This document shows, piece by piece, positions 43,946-50,289 of a stretch of 50,289 nt of DNA. The position numbers and the translations under genes were made by a program. The DNA comes from DASXMX01 sp036794395. GTDB taxonomy: Bacteria; Planctomycetota; Phycisphaerae; Tepidisphaerales; Tepidisphaeraceae. Under the pieces are notes generated by a model. It saw nothing but the letters and a program-made list of their open reading frames with translations. It searched no databases and was not told where the DNA came from. The stretch covers positions 1 through 50,289 of the forward strand of contig DAIRGS010000008.1 of the NCBI GenBank assembly GCA_036794395.1, written 5' to 3'. Positions within the stretch are counted from its first letter, which is position 1. Each line of letters opens with the position of its first letter.

Positions 43946-45058
43946 ATGAACGTTCTTGTGGCCAACCTCGGGTCGACTAGCTTTAAGTACAAGCTGCTGG
44001 ATATGGCGGCGGATGGGGCGGAGGTTGCGCGCGGGGGGTATGAGCGGATCGGTCAGGCGGGGTCGGCTTATGCTTCGCATGGGGATGTGATTGATGTCAT
44101 CCTCAAAGAGCTGCCTCGCAAACCCGACGCGATTGGGTTTAAGGCGGTGCATGGGGGGCCGATCTCGGGGGCCGTTCGGGTGACGGATGAAGTGCTGGCG
44201 GTGCAGGAGCAGTTTGCGGATGTCGCGCCGGCGCACAACCCGGCTTATGTGGCGGCGATGCGGGCGTTTCGGGTGAAGCTGCCGGGCGTGCCGCAGGTGG
44301 CCGCGTTTGAGACGGCGTTTCATCAGACGATTCCGATGTCGCGGCAGGTGTATGCGATCCCACATGAATGGACGGAGAAGCTGGGGATTCGGCGATATGG
44401 GTTTCATGGCGCATCGCACCGGTTTATCGCGACGCGCGTGCGGGAACTGCTGGGCACCGAGGCCCGGCGGGTGATCAGTTGTCATCTGGGCGGATCTTGC
44501 TCGATTTGTGCGATTGAGAATGGGAAGTCGGTGGCGAACTCGTTTGGGATGACGGCGCAGTCGGGGGTGCCGCACAACAATCGGGTTGGGGATTTCGATA
44601 CGTTCGCGCTGCTGAAGCTTCTGAAGCAGGGACTCACGCTCGAAGATATTTTCAAGAAGCTGGGGAAAGAAGGCGGGATGCTGGGGATGAGCGGGATCTC
44701 TCCCGACATGCGGGATGTGGAGAAGGCGGCGGCGGGCGGAGATGCGCGGGCGAAGCTGGCGCTGGACGCGTTTGTGGAAAGCGTGCGGCATTTCATCGGG
44801 TCTTACCTGGTGGCGCTGGGGGGATGTGATGTGCTCGTATTTACCGGGGGGATTGGGGAGAACGGGGCGGGGATTCGGGATGCGATCTGCCGGAACATGG
44901 ACTGGGCGGGGATTGAGTTGGATGGGCAGAAGAATCAAGTGCGGGGAAAAGAGGCGAAGATCAGCCGGGTGGAGAGCCGGGCGGAGATCTGGACGATTCC
45001 GACGAATGAAGAGTTGATTGTGGCCAGACAAACGGTCGCGGTTTTGAGTGCGAATTGA
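43946..45058 (+). CDS. ackA: Acetate/propionate kinase family
   Basis: 370 residues, slightly shorter than typical acetate kinase (about 400). Motifs: VLVANLGSTSFKYKLLD (phosphate 1), KAVHGG, FETAFHQTIP with the catalytic residue region, YGFHGASHR, ISCHLGGSCSICAIENGKSV, GISPDMRDVE and FTGGIGENGAGIR, and the terminal PTNEELIVARQT. It transfers the acyl-phosphate from PduL to ADP, giving the acid and ATP. In a BMC for deoxysugar use this would be lactoyl-phosphate to lactate, an inference. The gene follows after a repeat-filled spacer of about 300 bases. Confidence 0.9.
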   Translation: MNVLVANLGSTSFKYKLLDMAADGAEVARGGYERIGQAGSAYASHGDVIDVILKELPRKPDAIGFKAVHGGPISGAVRVTDEVLAVQEQFADVAPAHNPAYVAAMRAFRVKLPGVPQVAAFETAFHQTIPMSRQVYAIPHEWTEKLGIRRYGFHGASHRFIATRVRELLGTEARRVISCHLGGSCSICAIENGKSVANSFGMTAQSGVPHNNRVGDFDTFALLKLLKQGLTLEDIFKKLGKEGGMLGMSGISPDMRDVEKAAAGGDARAKLALDAFVESVRHFIGSYLVALGGCDVLVFTGGIGENGAGIRDAICRNMDWAGIELDGQKNQVRGKEAKISRVESRAEIWTIPTNEELIVARQTVAVLSAN

Positions 45059-45111
45059 GGAGTGGTTAGTGGTCAGTGGTCAGTTGTTAGTAGTCAGTGG
45101 AGATTCATTTG

Positions 45112-45153
45112 CAACTGACAACTGACAACTGACAACTGACAACTGACAACTGA
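45112..45153. repeat. Heptanucleotide repeat (CAACTGA)6
   Basis: Six perfect tandem 7-base units, preceded by imperfect inverse units (about 45065-45100, TCAGTTG-type), so a hairpin can form. It ends 32 bases before the BMC-H 3 start at 45186. Confidence 0.85.
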
Positions 45154-45185
45154 CAGCGAACAAATGACACTTTTTGGAGCATGCG

Positions 45186-45455
45186 ATGACAAATGGTGAA
45201 GCGATTGGGTTGATTGAGACTAAGGGAATTATCGCGGCTGTGGAGGCTTGCGATGCGGCTTTGAAGGCCGCGAATGTTCAATTCGTTGAACAGCATAAGG
45301 TGGGTAGCGGGCTGGTCGCGATCACGCTCAAGGGTGATGTTGCGGCAGTTCGGGCGGCGGTGGATGCCGGGGCGGAAGCCGGTGGGCGGGTTGGCGAGAT
45401 TGTTTCGGTGCATGTGATTCCGAGGCCGCACTCGGATGTGGCGCGGATGGGCTGA
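45186..45455 (+). CDS. BMC-H shell protein 3
   Basis: 89 residues from the ATG at 45186, following TTGGAG. It is the shortest of the three hexamer-forming shell proteins and has no tail. Marks are EAIGLIETKGIIAAVEACDA and GDVAAVRAAVDAGAEAGGRV. The pore segment reads HKVGSGLV. Its location after ackA separates it from the other BMC-H genes, and known PVM loci, as I recall, usually carry two BMC-H genes. Confidence 0.95.
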   Translation: MTNGEAIGLIETKGIIAAVEACDAALKAANVQFVEQHKVGSGLVAITLKGDVAAVRAAVDAGAEAGGRVGEIVSVHVIPRPHSDVARMG

Positions 45456-45467
45456 TTTCAAATTTAA

Positions 45468-45551
45468 GATTTGAGATTTGAGATTTGAGATTTCAGATTT
45501 CAGATTTGAAATTTCGGATTTGGGAGTTGGGATTTGAAATTTGGGATTTGA
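45468..45551. repeat. Heptanucleotide repeat of GATTTGA type, 12 units
   Basis: Twelve tandem 7-base units (GATTTGA, GATTTCA, AATTTCG, GATTTGG, GAGTTGG) fill the gap between BMC-H 3 and BMC-P 1. The unit differs from that of the other spacers but the 7-base period is the same. Confidence 0.85.
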
Positions 45552-45599
45552 ACAAATCGCGAATTGAAAATCGCAAATCGCAAATCAGTTGGAGCTTTC

Positions 45600-45923
45600 A
45601 TGTTTCTTGCCCGAGTGACCGGCAACGTCGTTGCGACACAGAAGGACAAATCGCTGAACGGGCAGAAGCTGTTCGTGGTGGAGCCTTTGAATGTGAAGTA
45701 CGACGAGCAGACGAAGCAGCCGGCCTCGCTGGGAAATACGGGGCGGGCGATCGTGGCGATTGATTCGGTTGGAGCCGGGGAGGGGCAGCTGGTTCTGGTG
45801 GTGCAGGGAAGCAGCGCCCGGATGACGGACCAGACCAAGAACCTGCCGGCCGATGCGGTAATCGTTGGGATTATCGATTCGGCGGAATTTGGTGGGAAGA
45901 CTTTCTACCGGGCGCAGGATTGA
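45600..45923 (+). CDS. BMC-P (EutN/CcmL) shell vertex protein 1
   Basis: 107 residues from the ATG at 45600; an upstream in-frame ATG at 45564 lies in the repeat and is rejected. It matches the EutN/CcmL fold: FLARVTGNVVATQKDKSLNG, VEPLNVKYDEQTKQPA, AIDSVGAGEGQLVLVVQGSSAR and AVIVGIIDSAEF. Pentamers of this type close the icosahedral vertices. Confidence 0.94.
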   Translation: MFLARVTGNVVATQKDKSLNGQKLFVVEPLNVKYDEQTKQPASLGNTGRAIVAIDSVGAGEGQLVLVVQGSSARMTDQTKNLPADAVIVGIIDSAEFGGKTFYRAQD

Positions 45924-45947
45924 TGACCTGGGCAGAGAAGAAAGATT

Positions 45948-46136
45948 AACCACGGAGGCACGGAGGCGCGCTCAAATCAGTACATCGGTTGGCAATCAGC
46001 AGGGATGATGAGAAATGGAAAAACAAATGACATGGCGTGCCTCATCTTTGCTCTCCCTTATGACTTCGCAGGTTAGTGGGCGAGTTTGTGTTCGGATTTC
46101 GGGCGCACCTCCGTGTCTCCGTGCCTCCGTGGTTTA
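45948..46136. repeat. CACGGAGG-type inverted repeat before the aldehyde dehydrogenase
   Basis: TTAACCACGGAGGCACGGAGG.. near 45948 and the complement near 46106-46136 (CCTCCGTGTCTCCGTGCCTC..) form arms of about 25 bp with a long loop. No gene is supported in the gap. Confidence 0.6.
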
Positions 46137-46182
46137 ATTCTGTTTTTGATCCGCTTGTCGAGTTGAGTGAGAGAGGCGTTTT

Positions 46183-47676
46183 ATGAATCAGGCGCTGGTA
46201 CAGGATGTGGTGGCGGAGGTGATGCGGCGTTTGGGGGGGCGCGGTTCCGGGTCCGATGGAGGGGGCGTGCGGGCGGGGGAGGATTCGGCGGCGAATGATT
46301 CGAAGCGGAAGGAAGCGGAGAAGCATCCGCATCGGATCTCGGTGCCGGTGGGTAAGGGCGGGATTTACAACGATATCGATCAGTGTGCGGCGGCGGCGAC
46401 CGAGGCGCAGAAGAAGCTGGTGCGGCTGCCGATGAGCGATCGGGATGGGATCGTCAAGCTCATTAAGGCGATCGCCAAAGACAAGGCGCATGAGTGGGGG
46501 AAGCTGGAACTGGATGAGACGAAGATCGGGCGGCTGGATCATAAGATTGAGAAGCTTCAGATCCTGGAGGGGATTCCGGGTGTCGAGTTTTTGAAGACGG
46601 CCGCGTACAGCGGGGGCAAGGGATTGGCGCTAGATGAATATGCGCCGTTTGGGGTGATCGGGTGCATCACTCCCGTTACGCACAGCATTCCGACGCTGAC
46701 CTGCAACGCGATCAACATGATCGCGGCGGGGAATTCGCTGGTGGTCAACGCGCATCCGAGCGGGGCGAATTGTGCGGCGATCGCGATCGTTGAATACAAC
46801 CGGCAAATCTCGCAGAAGTTTGGGATTGAGAACGTGATCACGTGCGTGCTCCCCCCTACCCTGGAAACCGCCGAGGCGATGTTCCGGCATCGGGATATTC
46901 CGCTTTTGGTGGTGACGGGTGGAGCCGCGGTGGCGCGGGCGGCGCTGCATGCGCGGAAGCGCGCGATTGTGGCCGGGCCGGGGAATCCGCCGGTGGTGGT
47001 GGATGAGACGGCGGACCTGGCGAACGCGGCAGACTGCATTATTAAAGGGGCGGCTTACGACAACAACCTGCTTTGCATCGGCGAGAAGGAAGTGTTTTGC
47101 GTTGAGAGCGTTTTCGACAAGCTGCTGGCGGAGATGGAGAAGCATGGGGGCTATCCGCTAAACGATGAGCAGATTGCCCGGCTGACAAAGGCGGCGTTCA
47201 CGATTTCGGAGAAGGATGGGAAGCCGCACGTGAATAAGGATCTGGTGGGGAAGGATCCGAGCGTATTGGCGGAGGCGGCGGGGGTGCGGATTCCGCCGCA
47301 GACGCAAGTGTTGTTTGGGGTGACGAAGGCGGATCATCCGTTTGTTCAGGAAGAGCAGATGATGCCGTTCGTGCCATTCGTGCGCGTGAAGAACGTGGAC
47401 GAGGCCATCGAATTGGCGCTCCAGGCGGAGCATGGGTATCGGCATACGGCGATCATCCATTCGCGGAACGTGGACACGATCACGCGATACGGGCGGCTGG
47501 CGGCGACGACGATTTTTGTCGCGAATGGCTCGTGCCTGGCGGGATTGGGCGGCGACGGTGGGGAAGGGTTCGGGAGCTTTAGTATTGCGACGCCGACGGG
47601 CGAGGGGATTACTACGCCGCTCAGTTTTACGCGGTTTAGACGGGTGACGATGTCTGGGTCGCTGCGGATGATTTAA
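46183..47676 (+). CDS. CoA-acylating aldehyde dehydrogenase (PduP/EutE type)
   Basis: 497 residues. It oxidises an aldehyde with NAD+ and CoA to acyl-CoA. The N-terminal NQALVQDVVAEVMRRLGG helix and Gly/Ser-rich linker (about 1-45) are typical encapsulation peptide plus linker. The catalytic domain shows PFGVIGCITPVTHSIP, NCAAI-like Rossmann region and the active Cys in YDNNLLCIGEKEV. The C-terminal stretch is GLGGDGGEGFGSFSI. The likely substrate here is lactaldehyde from the aldolase encoded further down, giving lactoyl-CoA for PduL. Confidence 0.93.
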   Translation: MNQALVQDVVAEVMRRLGGRGSGSDGGGVRAGEDSAANDSKRKEAEKHPHRISVPVGKGGIYNDIDQCAAAATEAQKKLVRLPMSDRDGIVKLIKAIAKDKAHEWGKLELDETKIGRLDHKIEKLQILEGIPGVEFLKTAAYSGGKGLALDEYAPFGVIGCITPVTHSIPTLTCNAINMIAAGNSLVVNAHPSGANCAAIAIVEYNRQISQKFGIENVITCVLPPTLETAEAMFRHRDIPLLVVTGGAAVARAALHARKRAIVAGPGNPPVVVDETADLANAADCIIKGAAYDNNLLCIGEKEVFCVESVFDKLLAEMEKHGGYPLNDEQIARLTKAAFTISEKDGKPHVNKDLVGKDPSVLAEAAGVRIPPQTQVLFGVTKADHPFVQEEQMMPFVPFVRVKNVDEAIELALQAEHGYRHTAIIHSRNVDTITRYGRLAATTIFVANGSCLAGLGGDGGEGFGSFSIATPTGEGITTPLSFTRFRRVTMSGSLRMI

Positions 47677-47730
47677 CTGGAGATGTCAGTGGTCAGTGGT
47701 CAGTTGTTAAGAAATGCAACTCGCGCGTGA

Positions 47731-47821
47731 CAACTGACAACTGACAACTGACAACTGACAACTGACAACTGACAACGGACAACGGACAACGGACAACGGA
47801 CAACGGACAACGGACAACGAT
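47731..47821. repeat. Heptanucleotide repeat (CAACTGA)6(CAACGGA)6
   Basis: Six units of CAACTGA (47731-47772) run into six of CAACGGA (47773-47814) plus a partial one. It ends 2 bases before the BMC-P 2 ATG at 47824, so the ribosome site lies within the repeat. The gap before it (47677-47730) has TCAGTGG-type inverse units. Confidence 0.88.
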
Positions 47822-47823
47822 TA

Positions 47824-48081
47824 ATGCAACTTGGAAGAGTGATTGGCCATGCCACTGCGACCATCAAGCATCCGTCTTTGAACGGGTGGCGGTTGGCGGT
47901 GGTGCAGCCTTTGAATGTGAGGAGAGAGGCGGAGGCGGATCCGGTGCTGGCGGTGGACAAGTTCGGCGCGGCGATGGGATCGACCGTTATTTTGAATATG
48001 GATGGCAAGGGAGCACGCGAGTTGATCGGGGATAACAAGAGCCCGGTGCGCTACTTTGTGATTGGACTTGTGGACGAATGA
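47824..48081 (+). CDS. BMC-P (EutN/CcmL) shell vertex protein 2
   Basis: 85 residues, a short EutN/CcmL pentamer protein: MQLGRVIGHATATIKHPSLN, VVQPLNVRREAEADPVLAVD, and VRYFVIGLVDE. There is no clear Shine-Dalgarno sequence, because the repeat runs up to the start codon. It overlaps the RpiB-like gene by 4 bases (ATGA), so the two are translationally coupled. Confidence 0.92.
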   Translation: MQLGRVIGHATATIKHPSLNGWRLAVVQPLNVRREAEADPVLAVDKFGAAMGSTVILNMDGKGARELIGDNKSPVRYFVIGLVDE

Positions 48082-48734
48082 TCGTAACGGCTCGACAGCT
48101 TGAAGATCTGCACCGGCAGAACGGGGGAAATGGATCGCTCACGCTTCCGTATCGGGCGCGGCTTACGCCTTTGGCGGTGGATTGGGTGAGGGCGAAGAAG
48201 GTGGTGCTGGGATATTCGGATGTTGGAGACGGGAGAGATTCATCGGGTGCGGGAGGCGTTGCATCCGCGAAGCCGCAAGCGGCGGAGAAGAATACTCTCG
48301 ATGCGGGGAGTTTTGTCTATTGGTGTGACGGTCCTTGTGGACCCGCGAAAGCAGCTGTCGTCGCGCAGTCTAAGGAATCATCATTAGTCGATCTCGACAA
48401 GCCCGCGGATGCAAAGCAGCTAGTTTCAGTAATTAAGCATGTTGCGGTCGAGGTGAAGGCGCAGCGCATCGAGGGCGGGATTCTGCTGGTGCAGAACGGT
48501 GCGCTTGCGATGGTTTATGTGAACCGGTGTCCTTCGCTGCGGGCGGTGATGGGGACTTGCCTGGAGGCGGTGGATCAGGGGGTGCAGATCGCGGCGGCGA
48601 ATGTTTTGGTGATCGAATATCCGTACAAGACGCTGCCGCAGGTGAAGAATTTGCTTGGGAGATTTGTTCGCGGGAAACGGGAACTGAGTGAAGAGGTCCG
48701 AAGGCAATTGACGGAGCTTGCGTCATGCGCATAG
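48078..48734 (+). CDS. BMC-locus RpiB/LacA-like protein lacking the catalytic Cys
   Basis: 218 residues. The N-terminal 45 residues (MIVTARQLEDLHRQNG, then LTPLAVDWVRAKKVVL) match the short leader found in EutT-like BMC proteins. From about residue 105 the sequence follows the sugar-phosphate isomerase RpiB: EGGILLVQNGALAMVYVNR lines up without gaps on GILICGTGIGMSIAANK, and LRAVMGTCLEA..AANVLVIEY on IRAALCTD..DANVLALG. The catalytic Cys (GILIC) is Val here, and the His region has changed. So it is probably a structural or binding version. It overlaps BMC-P 2 by 4 bases and BMC-P 3 by 10, which ties it to the vertex proteins. Confidence 0.6.
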   Translation: MIVTARQLEDLHRQNGGNGSLTLPYRARLTPLAVDWVRAKKVVLGYSDVGDGRDSSGAGGVASAKPQAAEKNTLDAGSFVYWCDGPCGPAKAAVVAQSKESSLVDLDKPADAKQLVSVIKHVAVEVKAQRIEGGILLVQNGALAMVYVNRCPSLRAVMGTCLEAVDQGVQIAAANVLVIEYPYKTLPQVKNLLGRFVRGKRELSEEVRRQLTELASCA

Positions 48735-49024
48735 GACGAGTTGTGGGACGCGTGTGTTTGAATACGAGCTATCCGACGCTGGTCGGCGGGCGGTTTTTAA
48801 TTGTGGAGATTCAGGATCGGTTTTCGCTTAGCGGGGGGAAGAGGAAGTCGTCGGAGTTCCTCGTTTGTTATGACCATCTGGGGGCTGGTGAGGGGGAGAT
48901 GATTGCGGTATCGGAGAGCCGGGAGGCATGTATGCCGTTTTATCCGGAGAAGATTGTGCCGTTGGACGCTTATTGTTCGGCGATATTGGACAGGGTTGAG
49001 GTTGAGATTTCGCGGATTGGTTGA
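48725..49024 (+). CDS. BMC-P (EutN/CcmL) shell vertex protein 3
   Basis: 99 residues overlapping the previous gene by 10 bases. The EutN/CcmL fold is seen in MRIGRVVGRVCLNTSYPTLV, LIVEIQDRF, YDHLGAGEGEMIAVSESREA and AILDRVEVEISRIG. A Lys/Ser-rich insert (SGGKRKSSE) is in the loop region. Three different pentamer proteins in one operon is a feature of PVM-type loci, as I recall. Confidence 0.93.
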   Translation: MRIGRVVGRVCLNTSYPTLVGGRFLIVEIQDRFSLSGGKRKSSEFLVCYDHLGAGEGEMIAVSESREACMPFYPEKIVPLDAYCSAILDRVEVEISRIG

Positions 49025-49168
49025 GTGGTTGGCGCGTGAAGACGTGAAGACGTGAAGACGTGATGAAATGCTTTGAAAGCGGGCGTCGTTTTGAATTCGC
49101 CCTCACCCCAGCCCTCTCCCGGGGGGAGAGGGGGTAAGAGGTCGGTTGATTGTGGAAAGGTGATTGAT
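49025..49168. repeat. Spacer with (GTGAAGAC)3 and a CCCTCACCCC repeat
   Basis: Three tandem 8-base units (49036-49059) are followed by a shortened copy of the 41041-type repeat (49097-49135). No gene is supported in this gap. Confidence 0.6.
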
Positions 49169-50128
49169 ATGGCTTACGGAAGCAGCGGATCTTCGAATGG
49201 GAATGGTCATGCTCGGGTGAGCGAGTGGAAGCTCAAAGAGCAGATGTGCGACATTGGGCGGCGGATCTGGGTCAAGGGGTTTTGCGCGGGGAATGAGGGG
49301 AACCATTCTTACCGGATTTCGGACAATCGGATTCTGTGTACGCCGACGGGTATCAGCAAGGGGAATCTGAAGCCGGACGATATTTGCACGGTGGATCTGG
49401 AGGGGAAGCAGGTTTCGGGGAAGCTGAAGCGGACGAGCGAGATTCTGCTGCATCTGGCGATTTATAAGGCGCGGGCGGATGTGAAGGCGGTGGTGCATAG
49501 TCATCCGCCGCACGCGACGGCGTTTGCCATTGCGAATGTGGAGCTGCCGACTTGCATCCATCCGGAAGCGGAAGTGTTTCTCGGGGCAGTGCGGACGGCG
49601 AAATATGTGACGCCGGGTGATACGCGGCTGGGGGAATCGATTCTGCCTTATGTGAAGGATTCGAACACGATTCTGCTTCAGAATCATGGGACGGTGACGT
49701 TCGATAAGGATCTGGAAGGCGCCTATTACAAGCTTGAGATTGTAGATGCGTATGCGCGGATTCTGTTGCTGGCCAAGCAGATTGGGAGCATTCGGCCGCT
49801 GGATGCGGGGGAGATGAAAGAGCTGTTGGAACTGAAGATGCGGTTTGGGTTGGATGAGCCGAGGTTGCGCGATGGGTGGAAGGGATTTTCGTGCGCGAGC
49901 GATTTTGTGTCGCGCGTGGGTGGGGATATCGGGCGCAAGGGGAGGATGGCAACCGATGGCGGCACGGCGCCGGTGCCACAGGGATCGGAATTGAGGCCGA
50001 CGACGGCCGTGCAGTCATCGCCGATGGAGCAGGCGATTCATTCGATGGCGCCTTCGGGTTACAGCGAATCGGATATTGAGACGCTGGTGCAGACGATCAC
50101 GGATCAGATCATGGCGGCGGCTTCGTGA
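49169..50128 (+). CDS. Class II aldolase (fuculose/rhamnulose-1-phosphate type) with C-terminal encapsulation peptide
   Basis: 319 residues from the ATG at 49169 (GGAAAGG upstream); the longer frame from 49073 crosses a repeat. The zinc-dependent aldolase domain (about 15-225) shows GNEGNHSYRI (active Glu region), HSHPPHATAFA (zinc His pair) and LLQNHGTVT (third His). It would cleave fuculose- or rhamnulose-1-phosphate into DHAP and lactaldehyde. After a Gly/Pro/Thr-rich linker, the last 25 residues (YSESDIETLVQTITDQIMA) form an amphipathic helix, the C-terminal encapsulation peptide known in PVM aldolases. Confidence 0.93.
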   Translation: MAYGSSGSSNGNGHARVSEWKLKEQMCDIGRRIWVKGFCAGNEGNHSYRISDNRILCTPTGISKGNLKPDDICTVDLEGKQVSGKLKRTSEILLHLAIYKARADVKAVVHSHPPHATAFAIANVELPTCIHPEAEVFLGAVRTAKYVTPGDTRLGESILPYVKDSNTILLQNHGTVTFDKDLEGAYYKLEIVDAYARILLLAKQIGSIRPLDAGEMKELLELKMRFGLDEPRLRDGWKGFSCASDFVSRVGGDIGRKGRMATDGGTAPVPQGSELRPTTAVQSSPMEQAIHSMAPSGYSESDIETLVQTITDQIMAAAS

Positions 50129-50139
50129 ACACTCGGATT

Positions 50140-50225
50140 AAACACGAAGGCACGAAGACACGAAGAATGCAAATGCAGAAGAATTAACCACAGAGGACAC
50201 AGAGAGCACAGAGGAAGACACAGAG
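50140..50225. repeat. CACGAAGG and CACAGAGG repeat units
   Basis: Tandem units of CACGAAGACACGAAG type (50140-50167) followed by CACAGAGGACACAGAGAG (50190-50225). No gene is supported. Confidence 0.6.
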
Positions 50226-50272
50226 AGAACAAATGAAGAGGAATGATCGTCGAGTAGAGAAGAGGCGCAGTC

Positions 50273-50289
50273 ATGTTTAGACCAATGAC
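50273..50289 (+). CDS. Start of the next BMC operon gene (partial)
   Basis: ATG at 50273 (MFRPM) follows GAGAAGAGG at a normal distance and continues past the window edge. It is too short to identify. By position it belongs to the microcompartment operon. Confidence 0.4.

Noticed and set aside
43739..45031. 430-residue Arg/Pro/His-rich minus-strand ORF opposite ackA
   Set aside because: Composition is typical of antisense GC-rich frames, and the plus strand encodes a clear acetate kinase.
45112..47821. Heptamer repeats as CRISPR or iterons of a replication origin
   Set aside because: Units are 7 bases, directly adjacent, and lie inside an operon; no replication initiator or AT-rich unwinding region is near.

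Overview
The window looks like high-GC chromosomal DNA from a planctomycete, most likely of the class Phycisphaerae. Four things suggest this: a Planctomycetes/Verrucomicrobia-type bacterial microcompartment (BMC) operon at the right end; an exported protein with an N-terminal LEPR-XLL-like motif; a membrane protein ending in the CxxCGYDL...CPECG zinc ribbon common in that class; and a fused SecD-SecF. The placement is an inference from gene content, not from a marker-gene comparison.

Layout. 0-5 kb: a truncated glycoside hydrolase, a cupin, and an exported TPR/Sel1 plus beta-propeller pair. 4.7-9.1 kb: two copies of a conserved leader that folds as RNA, one before an exported LEPR-XLL-like protein and one before a frameshifted small exported protein that precedes an orphan secretin. 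9.2-11.3 kb: a 0.5-kb element with ~70-bp inverted ends carrying an Arg-rich ORF, then a TetR regulator with a palindromic operator, divergent from a DUF1326 lipoprotein broken in a poly-G tract. 11.4-19.6 kb: accessory genes (a two-domain alpha/beta hydrolase, an ankyrin gene, a DUF3472 protein, unknowns) with three copies of a 56-bp palindrome; one interrupts the ankyrin gene. 19.9-25 kb: housekeeping genes (class II fructose-bisphosphate aldolase, Der GTPase, ribosomal protein S1). 25-31.6 kb: a nitrogen-type region with a degenerate NtrC-like regulator, Amt, a second ion transporter, a P-II protein and two small ORFs. 31.7 kb: tRNA-Ser(UGA). 32-34.7 kb: a metallopeptidase-like protein and small genes and remnants. 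34.9-41 kb: a minus-strand tgt-yajC-secDF-LysM cluster. 41.1-50.3 kb: a HAD phosphatase divergent from the BMC operon.

The BMC operon runs pduL, BMC-H, BMC-H, acetate kinase, BMC-H, BMC-P, CoA-acylating aldehyde dehydrogenase, BMC-P, an RpiB-like protein, BMC-P, class II aldolase, and a further gene begins at the edge. By analogy with characterised PVM-type compartments, the aldolase would cleave a deoxysugar phosphate (fuculose- or rhamnulose-1-phosphate) to DHAP and lactaldehyde. The dehydrogenase, PduL and the kinase would then convert lactaldehyde through the acyl-CoA and acyl-phosphate to lactate plus ATP inside the shell.

The least explained parts of the window are the 56-bp palindrome family, the paired structured leaders, the inverted-repeat element with the Arg-rich ORF, the RpiB-like BMC protein that lacks the catalytic Cys, and the heptanucleotide tandem repeats in several BMC operon spacers.
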